NCBI RefSeq assembly: GCF_024172165.1
Contig: NZ_JAMZEB010000002.1
Location: 7,089,501-7,153,500 of the forward strand
Length of the DNA: 64,000 nucleotides
Source: Nonomuraea thailandensis
GTDB taxonomy: Bacteria; Actinomycetota; Actinomycetes; Streptosporangiales; Streptosporangiaceae
Reading direction: 5' to 3'
Each line of letters starts with the position of its first letter. The first letter of the stretch is position 1. Both the position numbers and the translations under genes were made by a program. The notes under the pieces were generated by a model that did no database searches, had not been told where the DNA came from, and saw only the letters and a list, made by a program, of their open reading frames with translations. Positions 7,367-14,827 of the stretch are shown piece by piece.

Positions 7367-10300
7367 GTGAACGATCTGACGCAGCACGGCATTCCTACGA
7401 CACCCGACGCCTCATCCCCCACGCTCCGTCACCACCCGCCCGCGGCCGGTGTGCTCGCGGTGACGCGGCGGGGTTTTCTCGCGCTCGGCGCCGCCACCAC
7501 CGCCGCGCTGGCCTTCGACGGCCCCTCCCCCGCCGTCGCGGCCTCCGCACCGCCCTCGGCCGCCTGGTTCGCCCGCCCCCGGCGCGAGGTGCGCCCGATG
7601 GTGCGCTGGTGGTGGCCCGACGCCCACGTCGACCCCGCCCAGATCCGGCGGGAGGTGGACCAGCTCGCCGACGCCGGCTTCGGCGGCGCGGAGATCGCGG
7701 CCGTGCACCACAGCATCCGCGACAAGTCCGTGCTCGACCCGGCCGGCCACGGCTGGGGCACCCCCGCCTGGAACACCGCCGTCGAGGCCGCACTCGAACA
7801 GGCGGCCGAGCGCGGCATCACGATCGACCTCACGATCGGCCCCGCCTGGCCCGCCGCCGTCCCCACGATCACGCCCGGCAGCGCGGCGGCGGCCAAGGAG
7901 CTGGCCCACGGCTCCGTCACCGTCCCCGCCGGCACCACCTACTCCGGCCCGATCCCGCCACCCGCCATCGCCCCGGCCGCCCATCCCGCCATCTCTCCGA
8001 CCGCCCGCGCCGCCATCGCCGCGGCCGCCCGCCCCACCGAGGCCCCGGCCACCGTCGCGGACCGTGAGCTGCTGCTCGTCCAGGCGGCCAGGATCGACCC
8101 CGCCCACTCGACCCGCGACGAGACCGGCCTCGACCCCGCCTCCCTCCGGACCATCAGCGTCACCGACGACCAGACGATCACCTGGACCGCCCCCGCCGAC
8201 GGCGACTGGCTGCTCATCTCCTCCTGGCAGCGCGGGTCCGGCCAGCGCCCCGAGTCCGGCCCGCACACCGCCCCCGAGGCGTACGTCGTGGACCACTTCA
8301 GCCGCGCCGGCACCCAGGCGGTGATCGACTACTGGGAGTCGGAGCTGCTCACCCCCGCCGTCCGCAGGCTGCTCAGGCGCGCGGGCGGAGCGCTGTTCGA
8401 GGACTCCATCGAGATCGAGACCGACGCCCTGCCGTGGACGCCGGACCTGCCCGCCGAGTTCGAGCGGCGGCGCGGCTACCCGCTGGCGTCCATCCTGCCG
8501 GTGGTCATGCTCGCCAACGAGGACCCGGTCTTCGCCTTCGACCCCGTCCGCACCCGGCACGCCCGCAAGGACTTCTGGGACACGGTGTCCGAGCTGTTCA
8601 ACGAGCACCACTTCACCGCGCTGCGCGACTGGGCGCACTCGATCGGCCTGCGGTTGCGGGCGCAGCCGTACGGGCTGCGGACGGACGCCATCGAGGCCGC
8701 GGCCATTCTCGACGTGCCGGAAGGCGAGTCGCTGGGGTTCAGGAACCTGGACGACTACCGCTGCCTGGCCGGCGGCCGGGACCTGGCCGGGCGGGAGGTG
8801 CTGTCCTGCGAGGCGGGGGCGTACCAGGGCGGGGCGTACACGACGACGTGGAAGAAGCTGCTGCGCACGATGGGCGGGGCGTACGCGGCGGGCCTCAACC
8901 AGACAGTGCTGCACGGCTTCTCGTACGCGCAGGCGCCCGGCGCCGCGTGGCCGGGGTTCGCGGCGTTCACGCCGTACAACGGGACGGTGGGGTACGCGGA
9001 GTCGTGGGGCCCCCGCCAGCCGACCTGGGACCACATCGACGACATCTCCACCTATCTCGCGCGCATTCACCTGATCATGCGACAGGGCGTGCCTCGTGCT
9101 GACGTGGCGGTGTTCCGGCAGACCGGATACACCAAGACCGGCATCGGGGCCTCCTGGTTCACCGCGAGCGGTGTCCCGGGCGGCTGGACTCACCAGTTCG
9201 TCAGCGGTCCGCTGCTCGGCCTGCCCGCCGCGCGGGTCACGGGCGGGCGGCTGGGCCGGCCCGCGTACAAGGCGCTGTTCGTCGAGGGTGACAAGTTCTA
9301 CTCGGGCGAGTGCACGATGACGGTCGGCGTGGCGCGGCGCCTGCTCGAGTACGCGGACGCCGGCCTGCCCATCGTCCTGCTCGGCGACTGGCGCAACGCC
9401 TCGGTGCCGGGCATCCCGCACGACGGCGGCCGGCAGGACGCGGACGGCGCGAACGAGCGGCTCCGCGCGGTCCTGTCGGACCTGCTCGCGCGGCCCGCCA
9501 CGCGGATGATCGCGACCGCCGCGGAGGTGCCCGCCGCCCTCGCCTCCCTCGGCGTCCACCCCGACATCCGGTACGCGGTCCCGTCCACCCTGCTCACCAT
9601 GCGCCGCGTGGACGGCGACGTGGACTACTACTACCTGTGCAACGGCAAGCACCAGGAGAACGCCAAACCGCCCGTGACCACGATCGACCACGAGGTGACG
9701 CTGACCCGCGGCAACCGGGACAGCGTCCCGTACCTCCTCGACCCGTGGACGGGCCGCGCCTCCCGCATCGCCCGGTACGTGGCGGACGGCGACACCATCC
9801 GCCTGCGCGTCACCCTCCAGCCCGGCCAGGCCAGGATCGTGGCCCTCGGCCGGCCCGGCCTGTTCGGCGACCGCACGGGCCGGCGCGCGCACGCCACCAG
9901 CACGGACGCCGACCTGGTGAGGTACGCCGGCGGCCGGCTGGTCGTGCGGGCCGCCGGGGCGGGCGTCTACACCACCACCCTGTCCGACGGCCGCACGCTG
10001 GCCTCCGAGATCGGCCCCGTCCCCGCACCGGTCGAGCTCGGCGCCTGGCACCTCCGGGTCGAGGACCGGGGCCCCGAGCCGGCCGTGCACTCCCTGCGGC
10101 TCGACCGGCTCGTGCCCTGGTCGCAGATCCCCGGCCTGGCCGACGTGTCCGGCGTCGGGACGTACACGACCACCGTCGAGGCGGACGGTCCCGCCTACCT
10201 GGAGCTGGGCGAGGTGAGCGACACCTGCCGGGTGAGCGTCAACGGCCGGCGCCTGGACCCGGTGGACCAGATCCACCCCGTCCTCGACCTCGGCCCGCAC

Positions 10301-10462
10301 CTCGGGCGCGGGCCCAACACCATCCAGGTGGAGGTGGCGACCCCGCTGGGCAACCGGCTCAGGGTGGCGGACCCGGCCGTGTACGGCGGGCTGGCGCGGC
10401 AGCCGTACGGGCTGGTCGGGCCGGTCAGGCTGGTTCCGTACCGGGAGGCGCCGATCCGGTGA
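7367..10462 (+). CDS. Tat-exported GH106 family alpha-L-rhamnosidase
   Basis: 1031-residue protein. A twin-arginine signal is at residues 33-60 (TRRGFLALG, hydrophobic core, AVAASA). The GTG at 7367 has CTGGAG upstream; GTG codons at 7451 and 7460 would also keep the Tat motif. The start of the GH106 domain is recognisable at about 75-110 (RPMVRWWWPDAHVDP and DAGFGGAEIAAV). The end (about 940-1030) is a beta-sandwich with LELGEV, VNGR and NTIQVEV, typical of these enzymes. GH106 removes alpha-linked L-rhamnose from RG-I and RG-II. An Ala/Pro-rich insert at about 200-228 is unusual. The 3' end overlaps the convergent hydrolase gene by 38 bases. Confidence 0.85.
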   Translation: MNDLTQHGIPTTPDASSPTLRHHPPAAGVLAVTRRGFLALGAATTAALAFDGPSPAVAASAPPSAAWFARPRREVRPMVRWWWPDAHVDPAQIRREVDQLADAGFGGAEIAAVHHSIRDKSVLDPAGHGWGTPAWNTAVEAALEQAAERGITIDLTIGPAWPAAVPTITPGSAAAAKELAHGSVTVPAGTTYSGPIPPPAIAPAAHPAISPTARAAIAAAARPTEAPATVADRELLLVQAARIDPAHSTRDETGLDPASLRTISVTDDQTITWTAPADGDWLLISSWQRGSGQRPESGPHTAPEAYVVDHFSRAGTQAVIDYWESELLTPAVRRLLRRAGGALFEDSIEIETDALPWTPDLPAEFERRRGYPLASILPVVMLANEDPVFAFDPVRTRHARKDFWDTVSELFNEHHFTALRDWAHSIGLRLRAQPYGLRTDAIEAAAILDVPEGESLGFRNLDDYRCLAGGRDLAGREVLSCEAGAYQGGAYTTTWKKLLRTMGGAYAAGLNQTVLHGFSYAQAPGAAWPGFAAFTPYNGTVGYAESWGPRQPTWDHIDDISTYLARIHLIMRQGVPRADVAVFRQTGYTKTGIGASWFTASGVPGGWTHQFVSGPLLGLPAARVTGGRLGRPAYKALFVEGDKFYSGECTMTVGVARRLLEYADAGLPIVLLGDWRNASVPGIPHDGGRQDADGANERLRAVLSDLLARPATRMIATAAEVPAALASLGVHPDIRYAVPSTLLTMRRVDGDVDYYYLCNGKHQENAKPPVTTIDHEVTLTRGNRDSVPYLLDPWTGRASRIARYVADGDTIRLRVTLQPGQARIVALGRPGLFGDRTGRRAHATSTDADLVRYAGGRLVVRAAGAGVYTTTLSDGRTLASEIGPVPAPVELGAWHLRVEDRGPEPAVHSLRLDRLVPWSQIPGLADVSGVGTYTTTVEADGPAYLELGEVSDTCRVSVNGRRLDPVDQIHPVLDLGPHLGRGPNTIQVEVATPLGNRLRVADPAVYGGLARQPYGLVGPVRLVPYREAPIR

Positions 10463-11198
10463 CCCCCTGGCCGGCGACGTACCGGTCGAAGAAGGCGAAG
10501 GTGCGTCGCCAGGCGTCGTCCGCCGCCGGCCGGACCAGGCCGTGCCGGAGCGGGAACAGCGCGAGCCCGGCGATCGGGTGGTGCCCGTCGGTCATGAAGG
10601 AGTGGCCGGCCTCCTGGTAGACGGTGACGTCGTGGTCGATGCCGAGTGCCCGCAGGTGCTCGCGCAGCCGGCTGCCGTGCGCGCGGAAGCCCTGGTCGCG
10701 ACCGCCGTAGGAGGCCACGACCGGGCATACGGAGCTGAGCTCCTCCTGGCGGCGGGGCACCGCGCCGTAGTTCACCGACGCCGCCCGCACGCCGGGCGGT
10801 GCGCCGGCCGCGTAGGCCAGGGCGAAGCCTCCTCCCATGCAGAACCCGATCACGCCCAGTCTCCCGCCGTCGATCTCTTCCCGGCCGGCGAGCCATCGCC
10901 GGGTGACGTCGAGGTCGGCGGCGGGGCCGCCCGGCCTTCCCGTGGCGAGCTGGTGGAGGGCTCGGGCCAGGCACCTGACCCTGGAGCCGTGGCTGTAGAG
11001 ATCGGGCAGGACCGCCGCGTACCCGTGTTCGGCGAACGATCGCACCACGTCCAGCATGTCCGGTTCGACGCCATAGATTTCGTGCACGACCACCACTCCG
11101 GGCCAGCCGGAGACCGGTGCGGCCCCCTCTGGCAGCGCCAGCGTCGCGGCCAGCGCAGCGCCGTCCGGCAACGGGATGCGCACCTCTCGCACCGGCAT
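10425..11198 (-). CDS. Dienelactone hydrolase family protein
   Basis: 257-residue alpha/beta hydrolase. The nucleophile elbow G-F-C-M-G-G-G carries Cys rather than Ser, as in dienelactone hydrolases; the acid is in YGGRDQG and the His in EAGHSF, giving the Cys-Asp-His triad. N-terminal GVVVVHEIYGV is the oxyanion/Glu segment typical of the family. ATG 11198 is preceded by GGAGG. It overlaps the stop of a 51-codon upstream frame as TGATG. Family members hydrolyse dienelactones in chlorocatechol breakdown, but many actinobacterial homologues have unknown ester substrates. No aromatic degradation genes are nearby. It is convergent with GH106 and not part of the pectin locus. Confidence 0.85.
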   Translation of the reverse strand: MPVREVRIPLPDGAALAATLALPEGAAPVSGWPGVVVVHEIYGVEPDMLDVVRSFAEHGYAAVLPDLYSHGSRVRCLARALHQLATGRPGGPAADLDVTRRWLAGREEIDGGRLGVIGFCMGGGFALAYAAGAPPGVRAASVNYGAVPRRQEELSSVCPVVASYGGRDQGFRAHGSRLREHLRALGIDHDVTVYQEAGHSFMTDGHHPIAGLALFPLRHGLVRPAADDAWRRTFAFFDRYVAGQGVTGSAPPGTEPA

Positions 11199-11353
11199 CA
11201 CGCCTCCGCGGTCAAGGCGGCGCTGTCCTGCCAGAGTGCCTCGCCGGCCGCGGGATCGCATGCCGTCCTCGACGGTCGCGGCCAGGTCAGCCGGCCCCGC
11301 ACCAGCGACGCGTACCGCTGGCCGGCAGGTGGGGTGATCACGATCGTGGGCAT
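11198..11353 (-). CDS. Small hypothetical protein, 51 residues
   Basis: A frame from ATG 11353 (MPTIVITPPAGQRYASL...) to TGA at 11198-11200, overlapping the next ATG as TGATG. Third codon positions are overwhelmingly G or C, as in neighbouring real genes. It fills the otherwise empty 170-base gap between the membrane protein and the hydrolase, and lies 14 bases after the upstream stop. No recognisable motif, signal or membrane segment. The ribosome site is weak (GAGG far upstream), so it may depend on coupling. It could be a non-coding spacer that by chance is open. Confidence 0.4.
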   Translation of the reverse strand: MPTIVITPPAGQRYASLVRGRLTWPRPSRTACDPAAGEALWQDSAALTAEA

Positions 11354-11367
11354 GGCCGGCGCCGGCC

Positions 11368-11682
11368 TCACGTCGTACGGCCATGGGCGGCACGCGGCTG
11401 CCTGGCGAGGCGGGCGGCGCCGACCTGGGCGTGGAAGACGCCCATGCCCAGCACGCCCACCGCCCCCGCGGCCAGCGCGGCGATCGGGTGGGCGCCGACG
11501 TCGGCCAGGATCGTCAGGATCGCGGCCAGCACGTACATGAACCAGCCGGCGACCAGGTTGATCAGCGGGCTGGGGCCGAAGAGCGTGGGGAACTCCTCCT
11601 TCGTGATGCCCTTGACGAAGTGCGGTGTGGCGTTGCCGGCGAGAACGCCCGCGACGAAGCTGAGCAGGATCGTCTGCGTCAT
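11368..11682 (-). CDS. Small membrane protein of unknown function
   Basis: 104 residues with two or three hydrophobic segments: about 3-16 (QTILLSFVAGVLAG), 40-62 (LINLVAGWFMYVLAAILTIL) and 66-86 (HPIAALAAGAVGVLGMGVF), followed by a basic tail. No known family is recognised; the N-terminal pattern ATPHFVKGIT appears in uncharacterised actinobacterial membrane proteins. It is 14 bases downstream of the TetR gene stop and in the same direction, so it is a likely member of the TetR-controlled unit. Confidence 0.65.
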   Translation of the reverse strand: MTQTILLSFVAGVLAGNATPHFVKGITKEEFPTLFGPSPLINLVAGWFMYVLAAILTILADVGAHPIAALAAGAVGVLGMGVFHAQVGAARLARQPRAAHGRTT

Positions 11683-11696
11683 GAGGACTCCTGTGA

Positions 11697-12266
11697 TCAG
11701 GTGAGGCTTCGGACGGTGATGTCGACGAGCTGCCGCAGCCGGGTGCGCAGCACGTGCGCCTCGTCCTCCTGCTGGGAGATGCCGGTCAGGGCCGCCAGCA
11801 GCAACTCGGCGGCGTCGTCGGCCGACAGGACGGTGCCGAGCTGCGGCAGGTCGTCCCCGGCGGCGAGCAGGACGGACTTGATGACGGCGGCGTGCCGATC
11901 CTTGAACGAGCGCGTCAGGTCGGGGGCGAGCACGCTCACCTCCGCGAGCATCTCCCCCCGGAACCCCGCCTCGACGCTGCCCGTGACGAACTCCAGCTTC
12001 AGGTTCAGGGCACGGAACACCCGGTCGGCGACGTCGCCGCCCTCCTTGCCGATCTCCGCCGCCTGGCCGACGAGCCGGTCGATGGCCCCCTCCGCCACGG
12101 CACGGAAGATCTCCTCCTTGCCCGCGTAGTGCTTGTAGAGGGCGGGACGGGAGACCCCGGCGGCCTGCGCGATCAGCTCCATCGACGTACGGCGGAAGCC
12201 GTAGCGGCCGAACACCTGGAGCGCGGCATCAAGGATCTGCTGCTGCTTCTCTGTACTCTGTGACAT
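11697..12266 (-). CDS. TetR family transcriptional regulator
   Basis: 189-residue repressor. The N-terminal DNA-binding domain is clear: ILDAALQVFGRYGFRRTS, IAQAAGVSRPALYKHYAGKE (residues about 10-55), the classic TetR helix-turn-helix. The ligand-binding C-terminal half has no recognisable specificity. ATG 12266 was chosen over upstream alternatives because a longer frame would translate the operator. A promoter TTGACG-N16-TAAGAT on the minus strand places the transcription start at about 12267, so the mRNA is probably leaderless. A perfect 11-bp inverted repeat covers the -10 region, consistent with autorepression. Likely targets are its own operon (membrane protein, small protein, hydrolase). 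Confidence 0.9.
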   Translation of the reverse strand: MSQSTEKQQQILDAALQVFGRYGFRRTSMELIAQAAGVSRPALYKHYAGKEEIFRAVAEGAIDRLVGQAAEIGKEGGDVADRVFRALNLKLEFVTGSVEAGFRGEMLAEVSVLAPDLTRSFKDRHAAVIKSVLLAAGDDLPQLGTVLSADDAAELLLAALTGISQQEDEAHVLRTRLRQLVDITVRSLT

Positions 12267-12267
12267 C

Positions 12268-12293
12268 GTGACAATCTTAAGCAAGATTGTCAC
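12268..12293. promoter_or_regulatory. TetR operator, perfect 11-bp inverted repeat
   Basis: GTGACAATCTT (12268-12278), AAGC, AAGATTGTCAC (12283-12293): two perfect 11-base arms with a 4-base spacer, lying between the TetR start codon and its promoter. This is the size and spacing expected for a TetR dimer pair site, so autoregulation is likely. Confidence 0.8.
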
Positions 12294-12335
12294 ATCGTCA
12301 AGCTGTTGACGATCTCCAACTGGATGCACTAGATA
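12274..12335. promoter_or_regulatory. Divergent promoters for TetR and Rrf2 genes
   Basis: Two -35 boxes stand back to back: minus-strand TTGACG (12301-12296) with TAAGAT (12279-12274, 16-base spacing) toward the TetR gene, and plus-strand TTGACG (12306-12311) with TAGATA (12330-12335, 18-base spacing) toward the Rrf2 gene. Together they form CGTCAA-GCTG-TTGACG. Both predicted start points fall at or very near the start codons, suggesting leaderless mRNAs. Confidence 0.6.
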
Positions 12336-12338
12336 GTG
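12327..12338. promoter_or_regulatory. Palindrome over the Rrf2 -10 box (candidate Rrf2 site)
   Basis: CACTA-GA-TAGTG at 12327-12338 overlaps the proposed -10 element. It shares ACTAGATA with the larger palindrome downstream of the gene (12779-12805), so both may be bound by the same Rrf2-type regulator. Confidence 0.5.
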
Positions 12339-12343
12339 AGTTT

Positions 12344-12766
12344 GTGACGTATCCCCTCACCCTCACGCAGGCGATCGCCGTGGTCGTCTACATCGCCGTG
12401 AAGGTCGAGGAGGGCTTCACCGACTTCATCTCCACGAGAGAGCTCGCGGCGGCGCTCGGCATCGCGCCGCCGACCGCGACGAAGATCGTGCAGAGCCTGA
12501 CGCGCGCCGGGCTCGTCGAGACCAGGGAGGGCGCCAGGGGCGGCATCAGGCTGGCCAGGCCGTCCGACAGGATCACGCTGCTCGACGTGCTGCGCGCGGG
12601 CGAGCAGGATCGGCCGCTGTTCAGGACGGACCTCGACCATTCGCTGCCCGGCGGGCGGCCTGAGGTGATCCGCCGGCGCGTCGCCGCGAACCTGCGGCAG
12701 GCGGAGGAGGCGATGAAGGCCAGCCTGGCCGGCACCACGATCGCCGACCTCCACCGCGCCACCTGA
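12344..12766 (+). CDS. Rrf2 family transcriptional regulator
   Basis: 140-residue regulator. The winged-helix portion is plain: LTQAIAVVVYIAVKVEEG, then FISTRELAAALGIAPPTATK and IVQSLTRAGLVETREGARGG, the Rrf2 recognition helix and wing. No Cys cluster is present, so it is not an iron-sulfur sensor of the NsrR/IscR type and resembles the YwnA/CymR-like subgroup. GTG 12344 is about 9 bases after the -10 box, suggesting a leaderless message; an upstream TTG at 12287 would translate the TetR operator and was rejected. It is divergent from TetR and sits just upstream of the SMP-30-like gene, which it may control. Confidence 0.85.
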   Translation: MTYPLTLTQAIAVVVYIAVKVEEGFTDFISTRELAAALGIAPPTATKIVQSLTRAGLVETREGARGGIRLARPSDRITLLDVLRAGEQDRPLFRTDLDHSLPGGRPEVIRRRVAANLRQAEEAMKASLAGTTIADLHRAT

Positions 12767-12778
12767 TTTTTTTCGCCA

Positions 12779-12805
12779 TAACTAGATATAACCGATATCG
12801 AGTTA
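12779..12805. promoter_or_regulatory. 27-bp palindrome before the SMP-30-like gene
   Basis: TAACTAGATAT (12779-12789), AACCG, ATATCGAGTTA (12795-12805): arms match at 10 of 11 positions. It lies 11 bases before the GTG start of the next gene and shares ACTAGATA with the site in front of the Rrf2 gene, making it a likely Rrf2 operator. Confidence 0.6.
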
Positions 12806-12816
12806 AGGGAGTTGGG

Positions 12817-13884
12817 GTGCGCAGGTTCTTCCAGGCAGGGCTGGCGGTGGTCGTGCTGCTGGCCGGCTATCTCACGTTCTGGCCCACTCCGGTCGATCCG
12901 ATGGCCTGGGATCCGCCCGCCGATCAGGGCCTGACCGGCGCGTACGCACCGAACGACCGGCTGGCGGGCGTGACCCGCTTGGCACAGGGCCACGTGCGCG
13001 CCCCCGACGCCGTGGCCTTCGACGGCGCGGGCAGGCTGTACACGAGCTCGGCCGACGGCAGGATCTCCCGCATGGCCGCCGACGGGACGGGGGCCGAGGT
13101 GTTCTCCGACACCGGCGGCCGGCCCACCGGGATGGCCTTCGCACCCGACGGCGCGCTGATCGCGGCCGACGAGCCGCGCGGCGCCCTCCTGCGGATCCCG
13201 CCCGGCGGCGGGCCGCCGGAAACCCTCGCCGACAGCGTGAACGGGCGGCGGCTTCGCCTGGTCAACGACGTGACGGTGGCGGCCGACGGGACCGTCTACC
13301 TCACCGAGTCCTCCTCCCGCTTCCACTACGACCGCTCCCGCTGGATCGTGCTGGAGCACGCGGGCGACGGCGCCGTGCACGCCTACGACCCGCGCACCCG
13401 GCGCACGGGCGTCGTGCGCGACGGGCTGCACCTGCCCAACGGCATCGTGCTGTCGGACGACGGCGGGCACCTGCTCGTGTCGGAGACCGGCGCGTACCGC
13501 GTCATCAGGCACTGGTTGTCGGGGCCGCGGGCGGGGGCCACGGAGACGCTCGCCGCCAACCTGCCCGGCTACCCGAACGACATCTCCCCGGCCGCCGGTG
13601 GCGGTCACTGGGTGGCGCTCATGTCGCTGCGCTCGCCGCTGCTCGACGGGCTCGGCGCCTGGCCGGGGGTGCGGAGAGCCATCACGCGGCTGCCGTACAC
13701 GTGGCTGCCGGAGCCGGCGCCGATCGGCTTCGTGATCAGGCTCGACGCGCGGGGCTCGGTGACCGCGAACCTCCAGGACTCGGGCGAGGGTGCGTTCACG
13801 GCGGTGAGCGCGGTCACCGAACGGGACGGCACGCTCTACCTCGGCACGGAGACCGGCGACGCCGTGGGCCGCGTGACGTACTGA
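12817..13884 (+). CDS. SMP-30/gluconolactonase-like (strictosidine synthase-like) beta-propeller protein
   Basis: 355 residues. An N-terminal hydrophobic segment (about 7-22, AGLAVVVLLAGYLTFW) indicates a membrane anchor or uncleaved signal. The rest is a six-bladed propeller of the SMP-30/strictosidine-synthase superfamily, with blades visible as PDAVAFDGAGRLYTSSADGR, GMAFAPDGALIAAD, LVNDVTVAADGTVYLTESSS, LPNGIVLSDDGGHLLVSETG and YPNDISPAAGGGHW. The conserved metal-binding Asn and Asp positions of the family appear in LVND, LPNG and YPND. Family members are lactonases or calcium-dependent hydrolases; substrate is unknown here. The GTG start follows AAGGGAG. Probably controlled by the Rrf2 protein through the palindrome just upstream. 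Confidence 0.8.
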   Translation: MRRFFQAGLAVVVLLAGYLTFWPTPVDPMAWDPPADQGLTGAYAPNDRLAGVTRLAQGHVRAPDAVAFDGAGRLYTSSADGRISRMAADGTGAEVFSDTGGRPTGMAFAPDGALIAADEPRGALLRIPPGGGPPETLADSVNGRRLRLVNDVTVAADGTVYLTESSSRFHYDRSRWIVLEHAGDGAVHAYDPRTRRTGVVRDGLHLPNGIVLSDDGGHLLVSETGAYRVIRHWLSGPRAGATETLAANLPGYPNDISPAAGGGHWVALMSLRSPLLDGLGAWPGVRRAITRLPYTWLPEPAPIGFVIRLDARGSVTANLQDSGEGAFTAVSAVTERDGTLYLGTETGDAVGRVTY

Positions 13885-13893
13885 CCCGAACTG

Positions 13894-13960
13894 CCGGAAA
13901 CGGGCCCGCCGGAACCGGGCCCGCCGGCACCAGGCCCGCCGCGATCGGGCCCGCCGGGCA
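13894..13960. repeat. Short imperfect tandem repeat, GGGCCCGCCGG units
   Basis: After the SMP-30 stop, four imperfect units of about 15 bases built on GGCCCGCCGG (GGGCCCGCCGGAACC, GGGCCCGCCGGCACC, AGGCCCGCCGCGATC, GGGCCCGCCGGGC) follow each other. They can form several overlapping hairpins and may serve as a terminator for the upstream gene. The rest of the 216-base gap up to 14100 shows no other structure. Confidence 0.5.
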
Positions 13961-14100
13961 GGAGGCTCGGGAAGGGGCGGCCCGCCGGCACGCCTGGATC
14001 CGCCGGCCGCGAGGGCGGCGAAGGACCGGCAGCCCAGGATTCCGGACCGCCTGCGGGCCAGACGGCGATGCGCCGCGCGGCCCGGACCACAGTGATGGCC

Positions 14101-14724
14101 ATGACTGACTCTGCTGCCCCCGCTCCCGGCGCGGCCGACGACCCGGCCGAGACCCGGCCCGCCGCACCCCGGCCCCCGTGGCTGCGCGCGCTGACCGCTG
14201 TGGGCCGCCGCTGGCCCAGCCTGCTGGCGCTCGCCTGGGCCGTCTACAGCCTCTCCGACGTCGGCGACGGCCTGGAGTACATGATCCTGTTCGTCCTGCC
14301 GGCCGCGGGCTACCTGTTCCTCGCGGTGGCCGACCGGCCCCGCATCACGTGGGCGGTGGTGCTCGCCCTGCTGGCGACGGTCGTGATCCTGCGCGCGCTG
14401 GACATCGACCCGTGGCCGCCGCTGGCGCTCGTCGTGATCGCCCTCGCCGCGCTCGGCCTCGTCAACGGCCGGCTGCGCGGGCCGCGCGTCCACGCCGTGC
14501 AGGCGCCGGGCGCGATCGCCTTCATGGCCGCCGGCCTGCTGGTGCTGTCGGTTCCTCCCGCGATCGGAGGCTATCTGGTGGCGGCGGGGCTGGTGGGTCA
14601 CGCCGTCTGGGACGGCTTCCACTGGCGGGCCGGCAAGATCGTCGCCCGGACGTTCGCCGAGTGGTGCGGCATGGTGGACCTGGTGCTCGGCCTGGGCCTG
14701 CTGGTCGTGCTCATCACCCGCTGA
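14101..14724 (+). CDS. Polytopic membrane protein of unknown function
   Basis: 207 residues. After a Pro/Ala-rich cytoplasmic tail (1-35) there are about six hydrophobic segments, starting at RRWPSLLALAWAVYSL and ending with VDLVLGLGLLVVLITR at the C-terminus. No catalytic or binding motif is evident beyond a GHAVWDGFHWR loop between the last two helices. Start at ATG 14101 is preferred over ATG 14095 and GTG 14092 because it gives the shortest charged leader; all are in frame and none has a strong ribosome site. It stands alone between the SMP-30-like and MFS genes. Confidence 0.6.
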   Translation: MTDSAAPAPGAADDPAETRPAAPRPPWLRALTAVGRRWPSLLALAWAVYSLSDVGDGLEYMILFVLPAAGYLFLAVADRPRITWAVVLALLATVVILRALDIDPWPPLALVVIALAALGLVNGRLRGPRVHAVQAPGAIAFMAAGLLVLSVPPAIGGYLVAAGLVGHAVWDGFHWRAGKIVARTFAEWCGMVDLVLGLGLLVVLITR

Positions 14725-14789
14725 CGACGCGAATCCCTGCGGCCGCCGCCCCTCCGTACCGATGTCGAAAGCTCCCGCCCACTCCGACC

Positions 14790-14820
14790 AACTCCCGAAA
14801 TGTCGAGAGAACAGGGAGTT
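14790..14820. promoter_or_regulatory. Inverted repeat in front of the MFS exporter
   Basis: AACTCCC (14790-14796) and GGGAGTT (14814-14820) form a 7-bp inverted repeat ending 7 bases before the start codon. The right arm overlaps the only plausible ribosome site (GGGAG), so a hairpin here could gate translation, or a repressor could bind it. Confidence 0.35.
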
Positions 14821-14827
14821 TTCGAGT

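Noticed and set aside
13894..13960. CRISPR array
   Set aside because: Units are about 15 bases, have no unique spacers and no cas gene is nearby.
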